From JBEIVB01 sp040374085 (GTDB taxonomy: Bacteria > Bacteroidota > Bacteroidia > UBA4408): a stretch of DNA of 18,367 nt. Positions 1 through 6,425 of the stretch are shown piece by piece (positions within the stretch are counted from its first letter, which is position 1; each line of letters starts with the position of its first letter). The notes below the pieces were generated by a model. The model had not been told where the DNA came from. It did no database searches and saw nothing but the letters and a program-made list of their open reading frames with translations. Location of the stretch: contig JBEIVB010000049.1 in the NCBI GenBank assembly GCA_040374085.1, forward strand, positions 1 to 18,367, written 5' to 3'. The translations under genes were made by a program, and so were the position numbers.

Positions 1-345
1 CAAAAATAGGAATTAAAAGTCAATATTCACCAAACGAGCCACCCTTCCGTTTGGGGCTTATCGGCCAAATTGCCGTTTTGCCTAAACCCGGCTGAGTGCT
101 TGCGTTTATCCGGTGACTTCCTGTAAAAACTGCTTCGAACCTCAGGCCTTTGCCCCCAAAGCCTGCGCGAACAGAATCGCTAACCCAAAGCTCCGATTCG
201 CGTTTCAACCCATACGATGCCCAAAACACCAGAAGACTAAATGCGGCCTAATTTTGGGGGTTGTCCATTAAATTCCTCAGCAAGGGGAAAAGTGCCTGGT
301 TCCGCAATCCATGCGAAACCCCGCGGCAACCTCTGCGCCTAAAAC
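1..345. other. Intergenic stretch with no recognisable gene
   Basis: I see no convincing gene here. Short open frames exist on both strands, for example 20-229 on the minus strand, but none resembles a protein family I know and none has a supporting promoter or start context. A TAATTTTG at 249-256 fits the Bacteroidota -7 motif, but there is no TTG at the expected distance upstream. The base composition is poorer in GC than the coding regions further right. It could be decayed sequence or the far flank of a neighbouring gene outside the window. Confidence 0.4.
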
Positions 346-351
346 GTGCAG

Positions 352-379
352 AAAAAAAACACGGGGGCCCTCCGGCCCC
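352..379 (-). terminator. Terminator-like GC hairpin with T8 tract on the minus strand
   Basis: A 6-bp stem GGGGCC/GGCCCC (364-369 with 374-379) closes a 4-nt loop. Read on the minus strand it is followed, after CGTG, by eight T residues (359 down to 352). That is the layout of an intrinsic terminator for a leftward transcript. No leftward gene is recognisable immediately to its right, so either an unannotated RNA or decayed gene lies at about 380-800, or the hairpin is a chance or relic structure. Confidence 0.45.
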
Positions 380-425
380 GCCCCTCAACGCAAAATTACA
401 ACCGAAGGCGACCTTTAGTCGTGTG

Positions 426-457
426 TTAAACGTTTATAAGCGTTTATACACGTTTAA
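426..457. promoter_or_regulatory. 32-bp near-palindrome with 10-bp direct repeats (operator-like)
   Basis: CGTTTATA begins at 431 and 441, and CGTTTA begins at 451, giving direct repeats exactly 10 bp (about one helical turn) apart. The same stretch is also an inverted repeat from TTAAACG (426) to CGTTTAA (457): 14 of 16 base pairs match, and one of the two exceptions is a G-T pair. Symmetry plus helical phasing is typical of a binding site for a dimeric or cooperatively binding regulator. Which gene it would control is unclear, because the nearest real gene (the rhodopsin) starts about 560 bp to the right. Confidence 0.4.
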
Positions 458-479
458 AAACGGATGACGTGTTGCACGG

Positions 480-830
480 GTAAGGAATTGGGGTGAGGAA
501 ATATGCTCCGCCGCGGGCGGCAGCAGGAGAGGCAACATCCCCGAAATGGAGGTCTCACAATTGGTCCACAGAACCGAGTTCGGCTATCTGTGCCGGGGGG
601 ATCGCAATCGTGGAAGTTCAACAGCGCAATCGCCTTGCCGGAGAAGGAGAAATCCGGTTTCTCAGGAATTGGAGTAAGATTTGAATCTCGATATGCGGGT
701 TTGAGGGGGCCACTACGGCCGCGCGTTTCCCAATTTGTTAACCATGCCAATGGGCAAATGGTATTGGGCCCCGAAAAACGGCACGCATGCATCCAGTAGG
801 GGAATGCAGCTTATTTTGTTTATCAAAAGA
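480..830. other. Gene-poor stretch before the rhodopsin leader
   Basis: No known protein or RNA family is recognisable. Overlapping open frames on the two strands (503-799 plus, 454-792 minus) give compositionally odd, cysteine- or proline-rich translations and look spurious. A local inverted repeat (CCCAAT near 730 with ATTGGG near 762, plus an inner CCAT/ATGG pair) could fold as a hairpin. I looked for tRNA T-arms, RNase P and tmRNA signatures and saw none that hold. Confidence 0.35.
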
Positions 831-839
831 GGATATTAT

Positions 840-887
840 ATGAAACATTTTAATCGATTTATGAGCAACAAAAAAATCCTTGTTTAA
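840..887 (+). CDS. Possible 15-aa leader peptide ORF
   Basis: ATG at 840 opens a 15-codon frame ending in TAA. The product is short and basic with a hydrophobic end (begins MKHFNRF, ends KKILV). AGAGGA lies about 8 nt upstream of the ATG, an unusually good Shine-Dalgarno match for this kind of genome. It sits about 130 nt upstream of the rhodopsin start in AT-rich sequence. It may be a real small ORF or leader peptide, or chance; nothing else supports it. Confidence 0.2.
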   Translation: MKHFNRFMSNKKILV

Positions 888-1017
888 GAATATCTCAATA
901 AAAGTTAAACAATAATTAAGTTACATTCGTTTTGAACAGAGTTGAAGGCGCACATCAACCCAAAAAACGCGGAGTAACCGAAAATCCTCAAGAGTAGGAA
1001 CACAAAAATCCAACAAA

Positions 1018-1734
1018 ATGGAACACTTAAAGATTGCAAGTGACAATTACGTTGCCTTTACGTTCTTTATCGGAACGATGGCCATGATGGCGGCATCGGT
1101 ATTCTTCTTTTTTGAGCTCAACAACACCTCTCAAAAATGGAGAACCTCTGTGTTGGTATCGGGATTGATAACCTTTATTGCAGCAGTACACTACTACTAC
1201 ATGAGGGGTTATAACCTGGAAACGGGAGAATCTCCAACCTTCTTCCGATATGTAGACTGGATCCTAACGGTTCCGTTGATGTGCGTAGAGTTTTATTTGA
1301 TTACCAAGAAAGCCGGCGCAAAAATTGGTTTGCTGTGGCGTTTGATCATGGCCTCCTTGGTGATGCTCGTTACCGGCTACTTTGGTGAAACCATTGACCG
1401 CGAAAGCAGTGTGATGTGGGGCGCCATTTCCGGAGCTGCCTACTTCTACATTGTGTACCTAATCTGGTTTGGCGAAGTGGCCAAATTGTCTCAGGACGCC
1501 GGTCCGCAGGTAGCCAGAGCAACCCGCATTCTTGCTTGGTTTGTACTGGTGGGTTGGGCCATTTATCCCTTGGGTTACATCCTGGGTACACCGGGCGGAC
1601 TGTTTGGCATGCAGTTGGTTTCCGACCCTGCAGCAGCAGCCCATTCCATGGACATCGTGTACAACATCGCCGATGCCATCAACAAAATTGGATTTGGCCT
1701 GGTGATTTATTCCCTATCGCGCAAAGAGGATTAA
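1018..1734 (+). CDS. Proteorhodopsin, green-type light-driven outward proton pump
   Basis: A seven-helix retinal protein of the inner membrane that pumps protons out in light. Helix C carries the DTE motif of proton pumps: acceptor D80, T84 and donor E91, inside RYVDWILTVPLMCVEFY. H58 matches the conserved histidine partner of the acceptor, D219 matches the second counterion, and K223 in helix G (DAINK) is the retinal Schiff-base lysine. The tuning position (L/Q105 in classical proteorhodopsin) is M88, the usual flavobacterial green-absorbing form. At 238 aa it is full length. The start at ATG 1018 follows an A-rich stretch with no Shine-Dalgarno, as is normal here. It is monocistronic, ending in a terminator just downstream. 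No retinal-forming oxygenase or carotenoid gene is in view. GC is low at the 5' end (23 of 60 bases at 1021-1080) compared with the operons to the right, which fits a horizontally moved gene or highly expressed codon use. Confidence 0.96.
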   Translation: MEHLKIASDNYVAFTFFIGTMAMMAASVFFFFELNNTSQKWRTSVLVSGLITFIAAVHYYYMRGYNLETGESPTFFRYVDWILTVPLMCVEFYLITKKAGAKIGLLWRLIMASLVMLVTGYFGETIDRESSVMWGAISGAAYFYIVYLIWFGEVAKLSQDAGPQVARATRILAWFVLVGWAIYPLGYILGTPGGLFGMQLVSDPAAAAHSMDIVYNIADAINKIGFGLVIYSLSRKED

Positions 1735-1755
1735 TCCTCTTCACATACTCCTAAT

Positions 1756-1793
1756 AAAAGGGCGAGATTGCTTAAGGCGATTTCGCCCTTTTT
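1756..1793. terminator. Bidirectional intrinsic terminator after the rhodopsin (repeat copy 1)
   Basis: A perfect 16-bp stem (1756-1771 with 1777-1792, counting wobble pairs) has a TTAAG loop, with A's on the left and TTTTT on the right. It ends rhodopsin transcription 22 nt after the stop codon. By symmetry it could also stop the leftward DUF6934 module. The 39 nt from 1756 to 1794 match those from 2838 to 2876 at 37 positions. Confidence 0.9.
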
Positions 1794-1794
1794 C

Positions 1795-2030
1795 ATTAGA
1801 AAAGCTTTCGAATCTGGCGAAAACAGAAAACGCTAACCAAACGTAAATTGCTGGTTTGAATAACAAAACGTCTGAAAACAGTGGGTTACCACTTTCCTTC
1901 TTAAAACCTCCGATTGCTGGTTTGGGGTGCAAACCGAACATCGTTTCATTTTGTGAGGAATGCAATAAGCATAGATTAGAGCAAAAGGAAATCCGCTCAA
2001 AAGAGTTGTAGCCGAGAACCAAAGGATTGT
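1795..2030. other. AT-rich intergenic stretch
   Basis: No gene is supported. A minus-strand open frame (1741-2022) runs straight through the terminator and has no family resemblance I can defend. The 12-mer ATTGCTGGTTTG occurs twice (1847-1858 and 1912-1923). The region lies between the first terminator and the 3' end of the DUF6934 module. Confidence 0.4.
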
Positions 2031-2237
2031 TTACTCCCCGGAGGTTGGAGGTTGGTTTTGGTTGAGGGTCAATTGCTTGGGCAGTCCTACCCTACGCAAC
2101 ATCTCATTCGCCTTGGCCAACTTGTCCGGAAACAAAACCAAATCGTCGTATTTGTTCAACGACTGGTCAATGGTGACGATTGGGACTTTCCGTTTTTTTA
2201 ATTCGGAGGTTATTTTCATGTGCGAATAATCTCTCAT
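2031..2237 (-). CDS. Small conserved partner of the DUF6934 protein, unknown function
   Basis: A 68-aa protein with a basic N-terminus (KKRKVP) and a core VTIDQSLNKYDDLVLFP followed by an amphipathic helix ending RRVGLP. I recall similar short proteins next to DUF6934 genes in other Bacteroidota, but cannot name a domain. There is no signal peptide or membrane segment. It follows the DUF6934 gene by 12 nt or less on the same strand, so it is almost surely co-transcribed. Three starts are possible: TTG at 2240, ATG at 2237, or ATG at 2219 (MKITSELKK...). The last gives the most family-like N-terminus. The size and pairing resemble toxin-antitoxin modules, but nothing in the sequence proves that role. 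Confidence 0.7.
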   Translation of the reverse strand: MRDYSHMKITSELKKRKVPIVTIDQSLNKYDDLVLFPDKLAKANEMLRRVGLPKQLTLNQNQPPTSGE

Positions 2238-2249
2238 CAAAGGTAATCA

Positions 2250-2696
2250 TTACTTCTGCTTTCGTCGAACCAGAAAGCCAACATATTCAACATTTTTTCT
2301 GAAAGGCTCCCAATCATCAGCTCGTTCACCCAAAACCTCAAAATCGGTTTCTATATCGGATAGGAATTTGGTTATCCCCATTCTATAGAGTCTTGTCCTA
2401 GACCTTGTGCTGCCGGCTGCATATATCCATGATTGGGGATATCTGTCGGTGAACGCGTACAGGGATGCAACGACGGTGGCTAAGACTTTCTCGCTATCAC
2501 CGTTATTTGATATCACCGCATCATCAATGTCGCCGGTGGATGGGTCTTTATCGCCGAAGGCTAGGTTGTAAACATCCTTGATGTTTGTAGGCTGATATCG
2601 AACCAACTTGTGAATCAATCCTCTCTTCCCCTCACTGATAAATTCAAAAGTCAGCAATGTATCGCTGGAGGCTAAAGGATATTTGGGCAATTTCAT
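2250..2696 (-). CDS. DUF6934 family protein, unknown function
   Basis: A 148-aa soluble protein that I recognise as the Bacteroidota family DUF6934. Hallmarks are FEFISEGKRG near the N-terminus, LAFGD followed by TGDIDD and SNNGD, the helix EKVLATVVASLYAFTD, the motif GSTRSRTRLYRMGI, and a tail with FRKNVEYVGFLV. No catalytic function is known to me. The conserved S/T-R-S-R-T-RLY segment could bind nucleic acid or phosphate, but that is a guess. The start at ATG 2696 lies about 38 nt from a good promoter. It is the first gene of a two-gene unit with the small ORF to its left. GC is low (22 of 60 bases at 2341-2400) compared with the neighbouring operon, and the unit lies between two near-identical terminators, both of which suggest a mobile accessory module. 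Confidence 0.85.
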   Translation of the reverse strand: MKLPKYPLASSDTLLTFEFISEGKRGLIHKLVRYQPTNIKDVYNLAFGDKDPSTGDIDDAVISNNGDSEKVLATVVASLYAFTDRYPQSWIYAAGSTRSRTRLYRMGITKFLSDIETDFEVLGERADDWEPFRKNVEYVGFLVRRKQK

Positions 2697-2734
2697 AATC
2701 TAAACTTGTATAAGATTTGATGTCTTTATGGGTA

Positions 2735-2765
2735 CAAATTTAGATGGACAACCATCGGATTGCAA
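2735..2765 (-). promoter_or_regulatory. Bacteroidota-type promoter for the DUF6934 module
   Basis: On the minus strand TAAATTTG (2742 to 2735) is an exact match to the -7 element TAnnTTTG, and a TTG -33 element (2765 to 2763) precedes it by 20 nt. The start codon at 2696 is 38 nt further on. This fits an independent sigma-ABfr promoter for the module. Confidence 0.7.
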
Positions 2766-2837
2766 TACCCTTGTTCGTTCAGCCTATCGAATGCTGCACA
2801 CCCTCTAAGGAACCAATACCTTTTGCATTATCCTTAC

Positions 2838-2875
2838 AAAAGGGCGGGATTGCTAAAGGCGATTTCGCCCTTTTT
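2838..2875. terminator. Bidirectional intrinsic terminator (repeat copy 2)
   Basis: A 16-bp stem (2838-2853 with 2859-2874, three wobble pairs) with a TAAAG loop and T5 on the plus side. On the minus strand the hairpin is followed by TTTTG, so it can end the B12 operon, whose last stop codon lies at 2919. It is a near copy of the terminator at 1756-1793; the two changes (1765/2847 in the stem and 1773/2855 in the loop) keep the fold. Confidence 0.85.
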
Positions 2876-2918
2876 CGTGGAACCCGAATAACATCGGACC
2901 AGCCCTTCACGCTACCCT

Positions 2919-3164
2919 TCAATAATCCTCCATAGCCTTCCCAAACCCTTCTTCCATCTTTTGAAAAACCTCCAGGGCCAATGGAAGAAAACGCTCCTGG
3001 GCCAAGTGCTTCACGGTTTCGAGGTCGGGAACGAGGTAATCGAGCTGAGAAATTTTATAGGTCTGCTCCAAAGGTCCCCGCTCTATTTTGATGAGGTACT
3101 TCTGATTGAAGCTGAAGATGCTGATGTGGGCCTGGGGATGCGCTATTTCGGCTACTACTCTCAT
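2919..3164 (-). CDS. 81-aa conserved protein, last gene of the B12 operon
   Basis: A small soluble protein with no signal peptide. The N-terminal half reads as beta strands (AEIAHPQAHISIFSFNQKYL) with the short motif IKIERGPLEQTYKI, and the C-terminal half is an amphipathic helix (LALEVFQKMEEGFGKAMEDY). I recall look-alikes with the same IKxExGxxEQTxKI motif in other Bacteroidota, unnamed. ATG 3164 overlaps the stop of the upstream lipoprotein gene as ATGA (3161-3164), so translation is likely coupled. This start is chosen over a longer in-frame opening, which only arises because of the upstream frameshift. Its place in the operon suggests a role linked to cobalamin uptake or use; the actual function is unknown. 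Confidence 0.75.
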   Translation of the reverse strand: MRVVAEIAHPQAHISIFSFNQKYLIKIERGPLEQTYKISQLDYLVPDLETVKHLAQERFLPLALEVFQKMEEGFGKAMEDY

Positions 3165-4199
3165 GGGCGTGTGTAAAAGATAAAACTGGAAGGAATGAAC
3201 CCCACGGAAATGGGATTGCCGGCTTGTCCGCTTGGGCTGTAGGGCACGATTCGACCGGGTTGCACATAATCGAGGGCATCGGCCACCCAAAGGGTTCTCG
3301 ATATGGGGTCTAATCCCAGCCCATACCAGTTGGCGCCCGAGGAAGCGGTGGCCAAGGTAGTGAGCTGGGGTGCCCACTACCCGAACCAGGCTGTTGGCAC
3401 CCGAAAGGGCAAACAGGGTATCGGCTTGTGGGGTGCATTGTAGGCTTTTTAGCGCCTTGCTCTCGGGAAACGTAAAGCGGGTGGTGGCGGTTCGGGATTG
3501 CACATCTACCTCCATCAAACGCGCGGTGCCCCCCGAGCCAAAAGGCGGACGGGTGGCCACCCACAGGCGGTTGTCGCGCACCACCACCTCCAGAGCCCAG
3601 GCGGTGCCCAGGGAAATGCTGTCGGTAACGGCATCCGTAATTGGATCTATGCCGTAGAGATGGGTGCGCGCGTAGTTGCACACCCAAACCTTTCCGCCCA
3701 ACACCGCCATCTGCTCGCACCAGCCCGATAAGGGAATTTGGCCCACCTTGGCGTATTGGGTGAGGCTAACCACGTGCACGCGGTTGGCATAAAGATCGGT
3801 TACATAGGCTTTGGTGGCCGAAACGGGTATGAGGTAGCGCGGAGAGCCCAGTCCGGAAATGGTATGCAGGCTTGCAAAGGTGCTGTCGTGCATCACCTCG
3901 AGGCGGCCGGAGTTGTTTACCACTGCCCACACCTCGCCCGAACGGTGCCACAAGCTTTGCACCACATCGCCCAATCCCCTTGCGTTTGCGGCCCGAAAGG
4001 CATCGGACAAGGCACCCGTTGAGGTTGCAGAAAAGGCATGCAAAGAGGCATTGCCCTGGGTGTAGTTTCCTTCGCAGGCCACCAGGCTCCAACGCCCTTT
4101 TGCACCGCCACCCACCGGTGGCTGAGGCATGGGCAAGGCATCGCGCTTGCAAGAAGAAAGCGCGCCCAAAACCAGAAACAGAAGACATAGCCTATGCAT
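3161..4199 (-). pseudogene. BtuG-like beta-propeller surface lipoprotein, broken by a 1-nt frameshift
   Basis: The N-terminus MHRLCLLFLVLGALSSC is a lipoprotein signal with the cysteine at residue 17. The body shows propeller-type repeats (KAYVTDLYANRVHVVSL, KVWVCNYARTHLYGIDP, RLWVATRPPFGSGG), as in YncE/DUF5074 proteins and the cobalamin-binding BtuG of Bacteroides. The family's C-terminal part (NWYGLGLDP, TLWVADALDYVQPG, VGFIPSSFIFY) is in another frame. The frames join at four G's (3367-3370): with three, the protein reads VVGTQLTTLATASSG and runs to a stop at 3161, giving 345 aa. The next gene's ATG overlaps that stop, confirming the intended frame. Uncorrected, the frame runs on into the 81-aa gene and loses the last blade. 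The start overlaps the upstream gene by 8 nt. BtuG family proteins cap the receptor and capture B12; I infer the same here. Sequencing error and true frameshift cannot be told apart from this sequence. Confidence 0.8.
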
Positions 4200-4485
4200 G
4201 GTGGTTGGTTTTGCTGCCCATGGTGATGGTGCGGTTGGCCTGCCCGTGAATGCGCACCTGCAACAACCATTGCCCCGCAAAGGCTTGGTTTACCCAATGC
4301 ACCAGCTCGTTTATCCGTGCACCCACGGCCTCGGCCGGACACTCTACCACGGTTTCAAAAGGGGTTACCACCAGAGGATAACCCCAAAGCCGAATGCGGG
4401 CAATGGCCTCATCTACGAGCGGAAAGCCCTGCTCCACCTCAACCAGTGGAATCCATTGTATGCCTAAGTTTACGAGGTTGATCAT
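4192..4485 (-). CDS. YkoF/MTH1187-type thiamine-binding-like protein
   Basis: A 97-aa cytoplasmic protein, one ferredoxin-like fold, of the family annotated as thiamine-binding (MTH1187/YkoF, DUF77). Visible hallmarks are the opening strand NLGIQWIPL, the helix VDEAIARI, the strand pair YPLVVTPFETVVE, the helix INELVHWVNQAF, and the closing strand WLLQVRIHGQANRTIT. Known members bind thiamine or its pyrimidine precursor at subunit interfaces, but many relatives have no proven ligand. Here it sits inside a cobalamin-riboswitch operon rather than next to thiamine genes. ATG 4485 overlaps the preceding stop as ATGA (4482-4485), and its own stop overlaps the next start by 8 nt. A ligand related to B12 or its lower-ligand precursors is possible but unproven. 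Confidence 0.7.
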   Translation of the reverse strand: MINLVNLGIQWIPLVEVEQGFPLVDEAIARIRLWGYPLVVTPFETVVECPAEAVGARINELVHWVNQAFAGQWLLQVRIHGQANRTITMGSKTNHHA

Positions 4486-5456
4486 GGTTGGTGCACGAAG
4501 GTAAACGACAAGTGCTTGCCACCCGCATCTTCCACCACACCGTGCAGCAATCCCCCGGGCAAAGCATGGGTTTGAAGGATAACTTGAATTGACTCAAGAT
4601 GTTGTATACCAATGGTTTGACCTAGTTGATTAAACCAATAAACAACCTTCCACCTACCCTCCGGCAGAACGATAAACGACGAGGCCGGGTTGGGGAAAAC
4701 GCTTAAGCTGCCGGTGTTGGGCGGAATGCCACCGGGGTTTTGCTGGTGCAGCACCGCCACCCCATCGAGGTCGAAACCGCCCGAGGGGAAGTTGGTGGGC
4801 CAGGGGTCGTTTACCCATCTGCCCTGGCCATCGGTGGTGCCAAAAGGCTCTTGCACGCAACCCACCGCATCTACCACCCGCACAAACCGAACGCGGTTGG
4901 GGTCGAGAAGGGAATCAGCAGGCAGATCGGCCAGGTCGAAGGGGGTGCCGTAACCCCAGCGGTACTTACCCGCCAGTCCGTCGATCTGAACAGGATCGAG
5001 GTAATCGAAAGGCCCCACCTGAGGACTCTCGGGGGTGAGGCTGGTAGCCGAAAACCGCTGCCAGTGCAGGCTGTCGGTGCTCACCTCAACAAAGGCCAGC
5101 TCGAGGAAGCGGTTTTCGAAGCCGTTTTCAAACACAGCAAAATCGGGTCCCGGGCCATCGGCAATGGGAAAGGGAAAGGTGAGCACGGCATGGCCTCCGT
5201 CGCCCAGGCTCACCACCCCTCGGGCAAGGGCAGGACCAACGGCGTTGCTGTCGGCACCGGCAGAGGCATAGCCCGAATCGGGCACAGCCAGGCAGCGTAA
5301 GCCCCGCACCACGGTGCACCCGCTGGCCCAGTTCACCACAGCCGAACTGTCGGCTTTTATGGCCGTGGTGCCCGGCTCACCGGCCCCGGGCGCAAACTGC
5401 CCCAAGGCGGGTAAGGCAAGCAAGAGAAGCCCAAAGGCAAGAACGGAATGCCTCAC
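4482..5456 (-). CDS. Secreted surface protein with T9SS type A sorting domain
   Basis: A 324-aa protein. The signal peptide MRHSVLAFGLLLLALPALGQ is followed by a beta-rich domain with GGHAVLTFPFPIADGPGPDFAVFENGF, AFVEVSTDSLHWQRF and FDLDGVAVLHQ. I recall this domain type beside DUF4465 proteins in Bacteroidota B12 loci but know no name. The C-terminus from SVFPNPASSFIVL is a T9SS sorting domain, so the protein is exported by type IX secretion and attached to or released at the surface. The start is GTG, fixed by a GTGA overlap (5453-5456) with the preceding stop; no ATG is in range. The sorting-domain end is strikingly AT-rich (21 GC of 60 at 4561-4620, against 41 of 60 at 4741-4800), hinting at domain exchange. 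A B12-capture accessory role is inferred from context. Confidence 0.85.
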   Translation of the reverse strand: MRHSVLAFGLLLLALPALGQFAPGAGEPGTTAIKADSSAVVNWASGCTVVRGLRCLAVPDSGYASAGADSNAVGPALARGVVSLGDGGHAVLTFPFPIADGPGPDFAVFENGFENRFLELAFVEVSTDSLHWQRFSATSLTPESPQVGPFDYLDPVQIDGLAGKYRWGYGTPFDLADLPADSLLDPNRVRFVRVVDAVGCVQEPFGTTDGQGRWVNDPWPTNFPSGGFDLDGVAVLHQQNPGGIPPNTGSLSVFPNPASSFIVLPEGRWKVVYWFNQLGQTIGIQHLESIQVILQTHALPGGLLHGVVEDAGGKHLSFTFVHQP

Positions 5457-6415
5457 GGGCGGACGATTTTGGTGTGCATCACTCCTGATTCAGAAGAAAG
5501 GCGCACGGTGTAGATTCCCGCTGGAAAGGGCGCAAGGTCTAGGCTCACCATACCGCTGTTGCCTGCCGGCCAAGTGCCCATGCAGCGACCATCGGCAGCA
5601 AACACCTGCAACTGCCCCACCGAGCCAAAGGCTTGGGGCAAACGAAAGTGCGTGAGCCCCGCGCTGGGGTTGGGGTAGCCGGTAAGTTGAGAGCGCCCAT
5701 AGCTGGGAATGCCCACTATAAAATCGGCCACCACCTGATCGATGCAGAAAAATGCCGGGGTGTTCATGCCAAAGGTGCCCACATCGCTGGAGGTCAACCT
5801 AAAGACCAAACTGTCGCAAGGTGCGTTGCCAAGAAGCAGATACCGCCAGTTGTTGACGATGTAATCTTGGCTGTTGTCTGAAAACCGAAAATCGGCCAGA
5901 TAGAACTCCGTGGTTTCGCTCATTTGTCCAACAAACCACCGCTCGATGGTTAGAAGAAACCAATCGGGATCGTTGCCGCTGGGTCCTCCAAATTTTTTGG
6001 CAAAAGCATCGCCCAATTCCATGCTGCGGGCCGCATAGGTGGTATTGGTGATGCGCAGAGCAAGGGGAAAAACATATGGCTGAAGGGTGCGCAGCACAGC
6101 CTGGTTCTGCCCCACGGCGTACTGCAGCGACTGGTAGCCCGAGCCGGCACGGCTGGCGTAGAGGTTTCCGTAGCCGGGGGTGAGGCTGTCGGCTACCTTC
6201 GATACGGCAAAGCCTTTGGACCAATAGCCTCCAAAAGTGTCGTATTGGTTTTGGAAACTGAGGTTGCCATCGGTAAACCAATGAGCGCTGCTGCCCTGCC
6301 CGTTCCAATAGTTGCCGATGAGGGGTATGGAATCGAAGGAGCTCACCATGGGTTGTGCCCAGGTGGTGTTGGCCAAGCCAAGTAAGCCAAAGGCAAAACG
6401 TAAAACTTGCTTCAT
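5453..6415 (-). CDS. DUF4465 surface protein with T9SS sorting domain
   Basis: A 320-aa secreted protein. After the signal peptide (to about residue 20, WAQ) comes a DUF4465 domain at about residues 25-235, with WSKGFAVSKV, KFGGPSGNDPDWFLLTI, FYLADFRFSD, and the end block SSDVGTFGMNTPAFFCIDQV. The last 75 residues, starting GYPNPSAG and ending GIYTVRLSSESGVMHTKIVRP-like strands, are a type A T9SS sorting domain. DUF4465 proteins recur in cobalamin-riboswitch loci of Bacteroidota, where surface proteins assist the BtuB receptor; I infer that this one binds or presents a corrinoid outside the cell. In gut Bacteroides the equivalent proteins are lipoproteins, whereas here the anchor is T9SS. It starts 10 nt after the receptor's stop. 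Confidence 0.9.
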   Translation of the reverse strand: MKQVLRFAFGLLGLANTTWAQPMVSSFDSIPLIGNYWNGQGSSAHWFTDGNLSFQNQYDTFGGYWSKGFAVSKVADSLTPGYGNLYASRAGSGYQSLQYAVGQNQAVLRTLQPYVFPLALRITNTTYAARSMELGDAFAKKFGGPSGNDPDWFLLTIERWFVGQMSETTEFYLADFRFSDNSQDYIVNNWRYLLLGNAPCDSLVFRLTSSDVGTFGMNTPAFFCIDQVVADFIVGIPSYGRSQLTGYPNPSAGLTHFRLPQAFGSVGQLQVFAADGRCMGTWPAGNSGMVSLDLAPFPAGIYTVRLSSESGVMHTKIVRP

Positions 6416-6425
6416 GTGTTTAATT

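Noticed and set aside
480..800. tRNA, RNase P or tmRNA in the gene-poor stretch
   Set aside because: The apparent T-loop-like GATTTGAATC does not have a pairing stem, and the core motifs of RNase P and tmRNA are missing.
1741..2022. 93-codon minus-strand frame
   Set aside because: It runs through the terminator hairpin and has no promoter or family support.
2919..4280. Single 453-codon minus-strand gene
   Set aside because: It is an artefact of the frameshift at 3367-3370 joining the propeller lipoprotein to the downstream 81-aa gene, plus a spurious N-terminal extension before ATG 4199.
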